A stretch of 27,879 nt of DNA from Clostridiales bacterium UBA4653 (GTDB lineage: Bacteria > Bacillota > Clostridia > Oscillospirales > CAG-272): assembly GCA_002405565.1 (NCBI GenBank), contig DHMB01000153.1:1462-29340 (forward strand), in the 5' to 3' direction. The notes under the pieces were generated by a model. That model was not told where the DNA came from, made no database searches, and saw only the letters and a program-made list of their open reading frames with translations. Below are positions 1 through 7,224 of the stretch, in pieces; position 1 is the first letter of the stretch; every line of letters begins with the position of its first letter. The translations under genes were made by a program, and so were the position numbers.

Positions 1-1480
1 GCTGCTTCTGACCGCCGGAAACGTTTGAACCGCCCTGCTCGATCTTTGTGTCATAACCGTCGGGGAATGAGCGGATGAATTCGTCCGCCTGAGCCAGCTT
101 GCAGGCTTCGATCATTTCCTCGTCCGTGGCGTTTTCGTTACCCCAACGGAGGTTTTCCTTTATAGTGCCGGAGAAGAGCAGGTTCTTCTGAAGAACGAAC
201 GCGACGGAGTCTCGCAGTGCGACGAGATCGTAATTGCGGACATCCTCTCCGCCGACTTTAACCGACCCTTCGGTTACGTCATAAAGTCTCGGAATGAGCT
301 GAACGAGCGACGATTTCCCCGCACCCGTCACGCCCAGAATACCGACCGTCATTCCCGATTTTATATGAAGGTTTATATCGGAAAGCGAATTTTTCTTTGC
401 CTTCTTTGAATATTTGAAGCTGACGTCGTCAAAGTCAATTGAGCCGTCTTTAATCTCCGTAAGCGGATAGTTTACTGTCGTTCCGTCCGCAAGTGTGACT
501 GTTTTTGCGGGCGGATTTGTCAGCGCGGACTCCTCGCCGAGCACCTCGGATATACGCACCATCGACTCGCCGGACATCGTCAGCATGACGTATATCATGG
601 CGAGCATCATGAGCTGCATGAGTATCTGGAAGCCGTATGTCAGCATGGACGACATCTCGCCGACGCCGAGAGAGCTTCCCGCGCTCGTGATGATGAGCTT
701 TGAACCGATTATAAGTATAAACGCCATGTTGAAATAGACGCAGACCTGCATAAGAGGAGAGTTGAGCGCGACTATTCTTTCGGCTTTTGTGAAGTCCTTG
801 CAGATGTCGCCTGCGGCTTTGCCGAATTTCTTCTTTTCATAGTCTTCTCTCGCAAAGCCCTTGACGACTCTCATTCCGCGCACGTTTTCTTCAATCGACT
901 CGTTCAAGCGGTCATATTTCTTGAAAACGCTGCGGAACGCAGGCATTGCCTTTCTCGCGATTATAAGCAGCCCCACGACGAGCACGGGAATGATTATAAC
1001 GAAGAGCGTTGCCAGCTTGCCGCCCATGACGTATGCCATTATTACGGAGAATATGAGCATAAGAGGGGCGCGGATTGCCGTGCGGATTATCATCATATAA
1101 GCCATCTGCACGTTGCTTACGTCGGTCGTAAGTCTTGTGACAAGCGATGATGACGAAAATTTATCGATGTTTTCAAACGAATACGTCTGCACCTTTGAGA
1201 AAAGGTCGTGACGGAGGTTCTTTGCAAAACCGGATGACGCCTTCGCGCAGGTCAGTCCCGCAATGCCGCCGCACGCAAGCGACGCCACCGCCATACAGAC
1301 GAGCAGAAGTCCGGTCTTTACAATATCGCTCATTTCCGAACCGAGCTGAATACGGTTTATCAGTCTTGCCGTGACAAACGGGATGATACATTCGATAACC
1401 GCTTCGCCCAGAATGAATATAAACGTCAGTATCGAGGGGAGCTTGTATTCCCTGATACTTTTCATGAGCCGTTTTATCAT
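1..1480 (-). CDS. ABC exporter half-transporter (membrane domain plus ATPase), 3' end cut by the window edge
   Basis: This is an ATP-driven exporter subunit of the MdlB/LmrA type: an N-terminal six-helix membrane domain (about residues 1-300) fused to an ATP-binding domain. The Walker A motif GVTGAGKSS begins at residue 383. The Q-loop follows in VLQKNLLFSGTI, and the signature VSGGQ lies at residues 487-491, just before the window edge, so Walker B and the H-loop are missing only because the window ends. The start is ATG at 1480 with an AAGGAAA ribosome-binding site a few bases upstream. Within the membrane domain, the coupling stretch ENVRGMRVVKGFARE is typical of multidrug or peptide exporters. 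Such genes often come in heterodimeric pairs, and the partner would lie left of the window. The substrate cannot be read from sequence. It has its own promoter (1615-1643). Confidence 0.93.
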   Translation of the reverse strand, partial: MIKRLMKSIREYKLPSILTFIFILGEAVIECIIPFVTARLINRIQLGSEMSDIVKTGLLLVCMAVASLACGGIAGLTCAKASSGFAKNLRHDLFSKVQTYSFENIDKFSSSSLVTRLTTDVSNVQMAYMMIIRTAIRAPLMLIFSVIMAYVMGGKLATLFVIIIPVLVVGLLIIARKAMPAFRSVFKKYDRLNESIEENVRGMRVVKGFAREDYEKKKFGKAAGDICKDFTKAERIVALNSPLMQVCVYFNMAFILIIGSKLIITSAGSSLGVGEMSSMLTYGFQILMQLMMLAMIYVMLTMSGESMVRISEVLGEESALTNPPAKTVTLADGTTVNYPLTEIKDGSIDFDDVSFKYSKKAKKNSLSDINLHIKSGMTVGILGVTGAGKSSLVQLIPRLYDVTEGSVKVGGEDVRNYDLVALRDSVAFVLQKNLLFSGTIKENLRWGNENATDEEMIEACKLAQADEFIRSFPDGYDTKIEQGGSNVSGGQKQ

Positions 1481-1614
1481 AAAAATGTTTTCCTTTCTTG
1501 ATGTTTTGATCGGAACAAAGATACATGAAAGCAGATCGGCTCCGCCTCGGAAGCGCCGCCGGCGCTTTCCTTTTCAACATTTCTCTTTTTTCCTTTTTGC
1601 GTTTGTGCCCTTGC

Positions 1615-1643
1615 ATTATACTATTGTTAGCCGTCAAACACAA
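1615..1643 (-). promoter_or_regulatory. Sigma-A promoter for the ABC exporter gene
   Basis: On the minus strand TTGTGT is followed by a 17-base spacer and a perfect TATAAT (complement of 1615-1620). It lies about 130 bases before the exporter start, so the transcript would have a moderately long untranslated leader. Confidence 0.7.
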
Positions 1644-1675
1644 GCACAAAATTGTTAATTTTTCGTGAAGGAGAA

Positions 1676-1704
1676 AATTTCCCCGAGGAACGCCCGGAGA
1701 AATT
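1676..1704 (-). terminator. Probable terminator of the esterase gene
   Basis: On the minus strand AATTTCTCC and GGGGAAATT can form a nine-pair stem (one G-U pair) with an 11-base loop, followed by a short T run. It sits about 20 bases past the esterase stop and before the exporter promoter. The T run is short, so this is moderate evidence. Confidence 0.45.
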
Positions 1705-1722
1705 ATTCTTCAATATGTGTTT

Positions 1723-3147
1723 TTACCTTGTCACGCCTGACTTTTTCTGCGCGAAGAGCCAGCTGATGAGTTCCTTTTCGGAATACGCCTGCGGCCAGGA
1801 ATTGTGTCCGACTCCGGGGTAAAATGTTGTGCGTATGTTGCCGCCCGCGGCGCGGATTGCATTTTCCATATCGCGCGTGCCCTGTGGGGGAACGGTTGTG
1901 TCCGCCTCGCCGTGCATTGCCCATATGGCGATGTTTTTAAGCCTCTCCGCAAGTGACGGAATACCCGAGCCGCACACGGGAACAGCCGCCGCAAACCATT
2001 CCGGATGACGGGTTATCAGCTCCCATGTTCCGTAGCCGCCCATTGAAATTCCCGCGGCATAAACGCGGTCTTTATCGACCTTTTCGTCCGAAAGCCATGT
2101 TTTCAGGAGCTCCGTCGCCGCGGCAAGAGAGATCGTCGGCTTTTCCGTCAGCTCTCTTGAACCTGTGCTCCATTGCTTATTTATCGGAACCCAGTTCAGC
2201 TCCGCCGGCGACGCCTGACACTGCGGCGCAACGATTATGCAGTCGCCCTTTTCGACGACTCTGTCAAGCAATGCGTTCGGCCCGCCGAGGACGCGTATCT
2301 GCTGCATATTGTCCGTCCCGCACTCGCCGTAACCATGGAGGAAGAAAAGAAGCGGATACTTTTTGCCGTCGTTTTTCTTATATCCGTCCGGAAGGAAGAG
2401 CCTGTAAGGCAGGGTGACGCTTTCGCCGCTTTCGTTATCCTTGTAATCAAAGCTCTTGTATTCCATAACGTCAACGCCCGTCACTTTGAAATCCGCGGGC
2501 TTTGCGCAGTCATATATTTTTATCTCGTCGACCGAGCCGATGAAGCTGCTTTCGGCGTCGCAAAAGCCGATCATAAGCGGCATATCGGGAGCGGAAATAT
2601 TGACAGACGGCTCCTGCCTCTGCGGAACACCGTCGATGAAAAACGAAATCGTTTTCGCTTCGCCGTCCTGAATGGCGACAGCCTTGTGCCAGTCGGTATC
2701 GGCGTTTATCTGGGCGGTTATGTTGTGCGTGCCCGCGCCGCCCGCGCCCGTCACCCCAAGAGCGACTCTGCGGCAACCGCTGTTTATCCAAAAACCCAGA
2801 TAATGAAAGGCTTTTTTCGATATGTCAAGTCCTCTCTGCATTATGCATGGCCAGCTTTTTCCCGCATATTTTCCGTCCCATTTATAGCATATCTCTATTG
2901 TGAAACTGTCATTTTCCGTAAAGTCGAAGCCTTTTGTGTTTTCAATGACAACGCCCTGTCCCGGCTCCGTTATGCGCAGGCCGTTATAGATATATCCCGG
3001 GCATATCTCCGGCGCCCCGACGACTTTTCCGTCGTGCCCGCCGCCCGATACATCCTTTACCGTTCCGTCCTCGATACTGTCAAACGCCCAGTACGCAAGG
3101 AGATTTTCTTCCTTTTCATAAGTATAAAGAGTTGCTTTCTCTTCCAA
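1723..3147 (-). CDS. LamG-like domain plus alpha/beta-hydrolase esterase (predicted peptidase / feruloyl-esterase-like)
   Basis: This 474-residue two-domain protein has an N-terminal concanavalin-A/LamG-like jelly roll (about 15-215; typical stretches LLAYWAFD, GSVDEIKIYD) joined to a C-terminal alpha/beta hydrolase (about 240-470). The hydrolase carries the oxyanion stretch FFLHGYGECG, the nucleophile elbow GISMGG (Ser368), the acid in HGEADTTVPP (Asp416) and the His in GVGHNSW (His448), so the triad is complete. This resembles the predicted-peptidase/PHB-depolymerase-like esterases that often act on carbohydrate esters, with LamG as a possible glycan-binding module. The start is TTG at 3147, chosen for the GGAGG nine bases upstream. 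No signal peptide is visible, so it is probably cytoplasmic despite the binding-type domain. Its substrate is unknown. It has its own promoter and terminator and is not obviously tied to its neighbours. Confidence 0.88.
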   Translation of the reverse strand: MEEKATLYTYEKEENLLAYWAFDSIEDGTVKDVSGGGHDGKVVGAPEICPGYIYNGLRITEPGQGVVIENTKGFDFTENDSFTIEICYKWDGKYAGKSWPCIMQRGLDISKKAFHYLGFWINSGCRRVALGVTGAGGAGTHNITAQINADTDWHKAVAIQDGEAKTISFFIDGVPQRQEPSVNISAPDMPLMIGFCDAESSFIGSVDEIKIYDCAKPADFKVTGVDVMEYKSFDYKDNESGESVTLPYRLFLPDGYKKNDGKKYPLLFFLHGYGECGTDNMQQIRVLGGPNALLDRVVEKGDCIIVAPQCQASPAELNWVPINKQWSTGSRELTEKPTISLAAATELLKTWLSDEKVDKDRVYAAGISMGGYGTWELITRHPEWFAAAVPVCGSGIPSLAERLKNIAIWAMHGEADTTVPPQGTRDMENAIRAAGGNIRTTFYPGVGHNSWPQAYSEKELISWLFAQKKSGVTR

Positions 3148-3188
3148 TCCGGCTCGCCTCCGATTTTTATTCTCTGTTTTGAGAATAT

Positions 3189-3217
3189 ATTATAATCAAC
3201 CCCCGCCGAAAAGTCAA
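3189..3217 (-). promoter_or_regulatory. Sigma-A promoter for the esterase gene
   Basis: On the minus strand TTGACT, a 17-base spacer and TATAAT form a near-consensus promoter about 40 bases before the TTG start. Confidence 0.8.
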
Positions 3218-3221
3218 TACC

Positions 3222-3300
3222 CCTTCTTTTCTTCGATAAGAAAAGAAGGCACCGTTCTTTTCTTTGAAAAGAAAAGAAGGCAAAAGAAACTTCAGTTATT
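3222..3300. repeat. Copy A of an interspersed palindromic repeat
   Basis: Two adjacent perfect inverted repeats: 3222-3249 (12-base arms CCTTCTTTTCTT, 4-base loop) and 3255-3278 (10-base arms TTCTTTTCTT, loop TGAA), followed by CAAAAGAAACTTC. The same unit recurs at 22240-22310 and begins again at 27860. Between copies A and B one arm differs by TTC to TAC and the opposite arm by GAA to GTA, so base pairing is kept. It lies upstream of the esterase promoter and is not a terminator of any gene shown here. Confidence 0.85.
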
Positions 3301-3884
3301 GGTTTGAGCGGATGTTTTATTGCCCATATAAACGGGTGTTTCAATGTAGGGGAGGGGTTTCCCCTCCCGCCCCGCCGGTTTTATCGATATATAATGCAAG
3401 ATTAAGGTTCTCCCTTTGGGAGATTTGCAAGCGTGCAAAGCACCCTTGCAGGCTTCGCCACACTCCCGACGAAGTTGTAACCGAAGAGGTCTTTAATAAA
3501 CTCCTTCCACCGCGTTGCGGTTCCCCTCCCTCGGGGAGGGAGGCAAAGTTTCGCGTCCTCTCCCATCCTCGTAGGCACAAAAGCCCCGCACTATTAAAAA
3601 CTCTTTAATATTCGAACCGATACTCTCGTCCTTGCTTGGGTAAAGCCGACGCGGCGGGAAAGCTCCCCACCTGTTCACACTGCAAAGCGATAAAGACGCA
3701 GGGCGAAATTTGCGGGCGGCGCGGAACCGCTGTAAATTTTTCACACAGTTTGTTAATTCCGTGCTTTCTTTCTGCGGACGTCGCGCCATACGTCCACAAG
3801 ATATTGTGCTTATTCGACTTAAAACCAAGCAAAAACGCCCGCCGAGTCATATATATATACATATGGAAAAAACAGAGAATAGAC
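3301..3884. other. Intergenic stretch without a convincing gene; several GC-rich hairpins
   Basis: No reading frame here has both a plausible start signal and a recognisable product. It holds three perfect small hairpins: 3350-3368 (GGGAGGGG/CCCCTCCC), 3409-3423 (TCTCCC/GGGAGA) and 3524-3540 (CCCTCCC/GGGAGGG). These resemble the first hairpin of the elements that follow the paralogue genes downstream. AGGCACAAAAGCCCC at 3573-3587 recurs at 22481-22495, also downstream of a copy of the palindromic repeat, so the two regions may be degenerate copies of one longer element. An alternating AT stretch lies near 3849-3864. Confidence 0.5.
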
Positions 3885-3913
3885 TTGACACGGGCGATGT
3901 TTTGCAATATAAT
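3885..3913 (+). promoter_or_regulatory. Perfect consensus sigma-A promoter of the SipW operon
   Basis: TTGACA, a 17-base spacer and TATAAT match consensus at all twelve positions. Transcription would begin near 3920, giving a leader of roughly 200 bases before the GTG at 4124. It is the only strong promoter found ahead of the four overlapping genes, so they are probably one transcript. Confidence 0.85.
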
Positions 3914-3919
3914 AGATGT

Positions 3920-4123
3920 GATTATAGTTAGAGGTGTGGACTGTCCCTAAACAACATCCTTTTTAAGGAACTCTGCGCTTTTAATGGATTTTCGTCTTGC
4001 GGCACGCGGTGACGTCCTTTATCCGGACGATGGGGGCGGCGGCAAGTAACAAAAAGCGAATTTTACAATCAGGCAAACCGCCCTGCGACGGTTTCAAAAT
4101 CATTTTAACGGGAGGAAGATATT
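3920..4123 (+). promoter_or_regulatory. Long untranslated leader of the SipW operon
   Basis: About 200 bases of leader with small hairpin potential: CGTCC/GGACG near 4012-4028 and AAACCG/CGGTTT near 4076-4095. It includes a 21-codon open frame (3984-4049) ending in four Gly codons in a G-rich run, but its nearest purine-rich site is too far upstream to argue for translation. No known riboswitch consensus was recognised. GGGAGGA, ending nine bases or less before 4124, serves the first gene. Confidence 0.4.
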
Positions 4124-4792
4124 GTGGAAAAAACATCAGGCGTGACGACAGAAAAGAGCCGCACGTCACAAAAAGTGAAAAAGGGATTTCTCATTGCGCT
4201 GACCGTTATCCTTTGCATCATTCTTCTGAGCAGCGTGATACTCATTTTCGAGGCGTTTCTCTTCGGCGACAGAATTCCGGGGAACTTTGTCATAAAGCCT
4301 GCCGCCGAAAACCACGGAAACATGGCGCCGGCAATCAGAAAGGGCGACTTCATAATACTCGTGTCGATTGGAAACAGGACGCTTGAAGAGGGAGACGTCG
4401 TTTCGTATTACGTTGCCGAAAAGGGCTTTGTCCTCGGCAGGATAGTCTCAACCGACGGTGAGAAATACGCGGTCAGAGGCGATACGGACACCGCTTCTAT
4501 GCTCGTCTCGAGAGACGACATGCGCGGACTCTGGAAGGGCTTCAGGATTCCGCTCCTCGGCTGGCTTTACATATGGTGCCAGACGATATGGGGATTCATA
4601 ATCGCCCTCATCCTCATCATCGCAATCGACATTCTCGTTTCGGTGCTGATGAGAAACAAAGCCGAAAAGAACGGCAAAGGCGATGAAAAGACCGTCGGGC
4701 TCGGACTCATCGGCATGCTCGTTGCAAGCGCGATCATGTCCGGCAAAAACAAAGGCGGCAAAAATACGAAAGGAGCCGGCAACAATGGATAA
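4124..4792 (+). CDS. SipW-like signal peptidase homologue lacking catalytic Ser and His (probable pseudoenzyme)
   Basis: A 222-residue membrane protein with the layout of ER-type signal peptidase I (family S26B, as Bacillus SipW): membrane helix about 21-46, an extracytoplasmic domain, and a second helix about 147-175 with a basic tail. It aligns clearly with SipW, but where SipW has SGSMEP this protein reads HGNMAP (Asn66 in place of the nucleophile Ser), and where SipW has THRIV it reads LGRIV (Gly105 in place of the general-base His). The downstream GD of the third conserved box remains (Asp120). The fold is therefore kept while the known catalytic Ser and His are gone, so cleavage is not expected; a scaffold, chaperone or regulatory role is inference. 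The start is GTG at 4124 behind GGGAGGA. It is the first gene of the operon, overlapping the next by eight bases. Confidence 0.88.
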   Translation: MEKTSGVTTEKSRTSQKVKKGFLIALTVILCIILLSSVILIFEAFLFGDRIPGNFVIKPAAENHGNMAPAIRKGDFIILVSIGNRTLEEGDVVSYYVAEKGFVLGRIVSTDGEKYAVRGDTDTASMLVSRDDMRGLWKGFRIPLLGWLYIWCQTIWGFIIALILIIAIDILVSVLMRNKAEKNGKGDEKTVGLGLIGMLVASAIMSGKNKGGKNTKGAGNNG

Positions 4793-5330
4793 CAAAATGA
4801 AAAGATACAAAATCACTATAATCATTCTTTCCGTATTGCTCGCGATATCGCTCGTGCTTCTGACGGTTCAGTTTATCCGCAAGGTGACAGGCTCTTCCGA
4901 CAAGGTCACCCTGAGCAACAACAGCATCGGCGCAATCGAAAAGGATTGGACATTCGGCGGAGAAAACGTCCTCCCCGGAGACAGCATTTCAAAGGAATAT
5001 CCCGTGACGATAAGTCATAACAAGGATATCACCCTCGGCTTTGAGGCAGTTGTCAAGTCCGACGGCGAAGCGCCGCTCGCGTCGGTTCTCAACGTCAGAA
5101 TAGAGGACACGACAAACGGAAAGGTCATATGCGAGGGCAAGCTCTCCGAAATAAACGGAAAGACCTTCACCGAAAGCATTACATATTCCGGCAAGAGCGA
5201 AACGTCGCTCACATACAAAATAACCGTGACAATGGACACATCCGCAGGAAACGAATATCAGCGGTCATCCGTTGAAATGGGCTTCCGCTGGTCGATCACG
5301 GCAGGTGCGAAAGAAGGTGCTTCGGAATGA
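4785..5330 (+). CDS. Membrane-anchored TasA/CalY-like protein, first copy
   Basis: A 181-residue protein with one N-terminal hydrophobic segment (about 8-30) and an extracytoplasmic beta-rich domain. The ordering LPGDSISKEYPV, then MDTSAGNEYQ near the C-terminus, matches the TasA/CalY-like domains of the big paralogues downstream (EPGCTFELPEL and MDTTAGNEY). It lacks the GSTFAWF-type cleavage motif, so it is probably not released and stays anchored. The start is ATG at 4785, behind AAGGAG with nine bases of spacing; the frame is open further upstream but that part lies inside the previous gene and has no start signal. It overlaps both neighbours, which suggests translational coupling. Function is inferred: an assembly or base protein for the exported family. 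Confidence 0.82.
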   Translation: MDNKMKRYKITIIILSVLLAISLVLLTVQFIRKVTGSSDKVTLSNNSIGAIEKDWTFGGENVLPGDSISKEYPVTISHNKDITLGFEAVVKSDGEAPLASVLNVRIEDTTNGKVICEGKLSEINGKTFTESITYSGKSETSLTYKITVTMDTSAGNEYQRSSVEMGFRWSITAGAKEGASE

Positions 5331-5881
5331 CAGAAGAAAGAGCAAAAAATCTGACCAAAAGAATTACGGCGAGCATAATCGCGATACTGCTTCTGACGGC
5401 GGCGCTCTCCGTAACGACCTTCATCCTCGTCGTTTCAATGATATCGACGGACGGACACATCTTTTCGACAGGAAACGTTGCCATCAACTTAAATGACGGA
5501 AAGCCCGTCATTTCAGGCGACGACGCCCTCTTTGAGCCGGGCGCAACCTTTGAAAGACCTTTCACGATTGAAAATCTCAGCTCGTGCGACGTATGGTATA
5601 AATTCTATTTTGAAAACGCGGACAGCGAGCTGGCAAGTCATATCGAGGTCACGATAAAGGACGGCGACAAGCTCCTTGCAAACGGAAAGCTGAACGAGCT
5701 GACATATGCAAGCTCCCGCGCGATAGACAACACCCTCGCCGCAGGCGAGAAAAAATCGCTTACAATCTGCTTCCACCTCGAAGAGGACACCGGAAACGAT
5801 ATGCAGGAGGAACTCCTCTCGTTTGATTTCAGCGTAAAAGCCGTTCAGGCAAAGAACAATCCGGACAAAAATTTTGATTGA
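5327..5881 (+). CDS. Membrane-anchored TasA/CalY-like protein, second copy
   Basis: A 184-residue protein with an N-terminal membrane helix (about 14-38) followed by STGNVAINL, then FEPGATFERPFTIEN and EEDTGNDMQEE. The spacing and order match GNLEVDL, EPGCTFELPEL and TAGNEY of the secreted paralogues. As in the preceding gene, the SipW cleavage motif (GxTxAxF) is absent, so it should remain in the membrane. Its ATG overlaps the previous stop (ATGA), the classic arrangement for coupled translation, and its own stop lies nine bases before the next ATG. It is not a duplicate of the preceding gene at high identity; the two differ throughout. Role inferred: part of the same assembly platform. Confidence 0.8.
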   Translation: MTEERAKNLTKRITASIIAILLLTAALSVTTFILVVSMISTDGHIFSTGNVAINLNDGKPVISGDDALFEPGATFERPFTIENLSSCDVWYKFYFENADSELASHIEVTIKDGDKLLANGKLNELTYASSRAIDNTLAAGEKKSLTICFHLEEDTGNDMQEELLSFDFSVKAVQAKNNPDKNFD

Positions 5882-5889
5882 GGTACATC

Positions 5890-6885
5890 ATGGACAAAAA
5901 AACAGAAAACAAACAGACAGACAAGGAAAAGGTTCTGAATATCATAAAAAACGTCGTTACATGGCTTGTGGTTGCGGCGGCAGTTGCGATGATGATATTC
6001 ACAATCATCTCCGCAACAACGCTTGACAGAAACAACCGTTCCCTTTTCGGCAGGAAAATGTTCATCGTAAATTCCGACTCCATGAAGGCGACGGACTTCG
6101 CGGCGGGCGACCTTATCCTTGTAAAAGAAGTCGACCCGAGCACCCTCAAAGAGGGCGACATCATTTCGTATACGTCGACAAACACGGAAAACTTCGGCGA
6201 ACTCATAACACATAAGATCAAGAAGCTGACAGTCACCGCCTCAGGCGAGCCGGGATTCATCACATACGGTACGACAACGGGCGAAGAGGACAAGACAATC
6301 GTAACCTATCCTTATATAGTAGGTAAGTACACCGGCAAAATCGCCAAAATGGGTTACTTTTTTCAGTTTCTTAAAACGACTCCGGGTTACATAGTATGTA
6401 TTCTCGTTCCCTTCATGCTCCTCATAATCTCGCAGGCATGGACCAGCATAAAGCTGTTCAAGCAGTACAAAGCCGAGCAGAACGCAGCGCTCGAAGAGGA
6501 GAAGAGCAAGATTGCAGCCGAGAAGGAAGAAACGCAGAGAATGATGGCGGAGCTCCTTGCGATGAAGGCTCAGATGGAGCAGCAGGGCGGAGCCCCGATA
6601 ACCACTCCGGGCACAGCGCCGGTTCAGACTCAGACTCCTCCTCCCTCCCCCGCGCCCGAGGCGCCGAAGGCAAATCAGAACGCAGAACGCATTGCGTCGC
6701 TTGAAAAAGATCTTGCCGAGGTTGAGAAGAACATCACCGAGCTGAGAGCCGCAAAGGAAGCGCTCGAAGCAGCATACAGAACGGCGGAAACCGAAAGCCA
6801 GATATCCGAGCTTTCTGTGACAATCGGAAAGCTGACGGCTGTCAGAGTTCAGATTTCCGCAGAGCTCCAGAAGCTCAAAAACTGA
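5890..6885 (+). CDS. sipW: SipW-type signal peptidase with Ser and His intact and a long cytoplasmic coiled-coil tail
   Basis: An ER-type signal peptidase (S26B) of 331 residues, against roughly 190 for Bacillus SipW. Membrane helix about 22-44; nucleophile box NSDSMKA with Ser64; general base in ITHKI with His108; second helix about 166-184. In the third box the usual GD reads GT (YGTTTGEED), with Asp134 the nearest remaining acid, so the third catalytic member is uncertain. After the second helix comes an extension not seen in ordinary SipW: a charged helix/coiled coil (about 190-232), a Pro/Thr-rich linker (234-262) and a second coiled coil (265-331), all predicted cytoplasmic. The start is ATG at 5890 behind GAGGT; an in-frame TTG twelve bases upstream overlaps the previous stop and is less likely. 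It is the best candidate to process the five paralogues and 17367-18149. Confidence 0.87.
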   Translation: MDKKTENKQTDKEKVLNIIKNVVTWLVVAAAVAMMIFTIISATTLDRNNRSLFGRKMFIVNSDSMKATDFAAGDLILVKEVDPSTLKEGDIISYTSTNTENFGELITHKIKKLTVTASGEPGFITYGTTTGEEDKTIVTYPYIVGKYTGKIAKMGYFFQFLKTTPGYIVCILVPFMLLIISQAWTSIKLFKQYKAEQNAALEEEKSKIAAEKEETQRMMAELLAMKAQMEQQGGAPITTPGTAPVQTQTPPPSPAPEAPKANQNAERIASLEKDLAEVEKNITELRAAKEALEAAYRTAETESQISELSVTIGKLTAVRVQISAELQKLKN

Positions 6886-6904
6886 TTTTTTCATCTCTTT
6901 TCTC

Positions 6905-6948
6905 TTTTTTCCGGTGCGGAAAAAATCCGGCCCGCTCCTGCGGGTCGG
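6905..6948 (+). terminator. Hairpin pair after the SipW operon (possible terminator)
   Basis: Two stems: TTTTTTCCG/CGGAAAAAA (6905-6925) and CCGGCCCGC/GCGGGTCGG (6927-6948, one G-T pair). They follow the last gene of the operon, but the T run precedes rather than follows the stem on this strand, so termination efficiency is doubtful. Confidence 0.35.
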
Positions 6949-7015
6949 AGCCCCTCGCCGGAAGAAGCAAAGGGCTGACAAAGGGCACAAAACGTTTGCG
7001 CCTTTTATCCGCCTT

Positions 7016-7044
7016 TTGACCGACCGACAGAAAAGAATTACGTT
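7016..7044 (+). promoter_or_regulatory. Possible promoter for paralogue 1
   Basis: TTGACC, a 17-base spacer and TACGTT. The -35 is good and the -10 weak. It lies about 180 bases before the ATG and upstream of the shared leader block. Confidence 0.35.
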
Positions 7045-7200
7045 TTCCGTCGGCTCGTGCAATCGCGCATTACGGCGCTGTGGGGGTAACTTTCGGATTT
7101 TTTGTGCAACATATGCAGATCCACGGCAGCGCCGAAAAACGCACGTCTTCCGACTTTGAAAACCGCTTCGCGGAAGGCGTTCATCCCTTTGAAACGGCAA
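7042..7200 (+). promoter_or_regulatory. Structured leader of paralogue 1 with G5 tract (homologous to leader of paralogue 5)
   Basis: From GTTTTCCGTC onward this leader aligns with 15635-15810: a GCATTA..GC block, a run of five G, TTTTGTGCAAYATAT, then a stem formed by ACGTCTTCCG (7143-7152) and CGGAAGGCGT (7171-7180). Compared with the paralogue 5 leader, stem bases have changed on both sides so that pairing is kept (an A-T becomes G-C, a T-A becomes T-G). The block ends in CGGCAAAAAATTTCCG just before the AAAAGGAG ribosome-binding site. The paired changes support an RNA function. Confidence 0.55.
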
Positions 7201-7224
7201 AAAATTTCCGAAAAGGAGAAGGAC

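Noticed and set aside
3264..3950. Several overlapping open frames of 70-114 codons on both strands
   Set aside because: They lie in repeat and hairpin sequence, lack ribosome-binding sites and recognisable domains, and overlap each other.
3984..4049. 21-codon leader peptide MDFRLAARGDVLYPDDGGGG...
   Set aside because: The nearest purine-rich site is about 14 bases upstream and weak; there is no independent support for translation.
4070..4100. Cyclic-di-GMP (GEMM) riboswitch, suggested by GGCAAACC in the leader of a possible biofilm operon
   Set aside because: The essential GACGCAAAGC-type block and the tetraloop-receptor arrangement are not present; the bases simply form a small hairpin.
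7102..7224. Upstream in-frame extension of paralogue 1 (and the parallel one at 15698-15829)
   Set aside because: The only starts are TTG codons without a ribosome-binding site, and the extension would bury the signal peptide; the ATGs at 7225 and 15830 have strong ribosome-binding sites.
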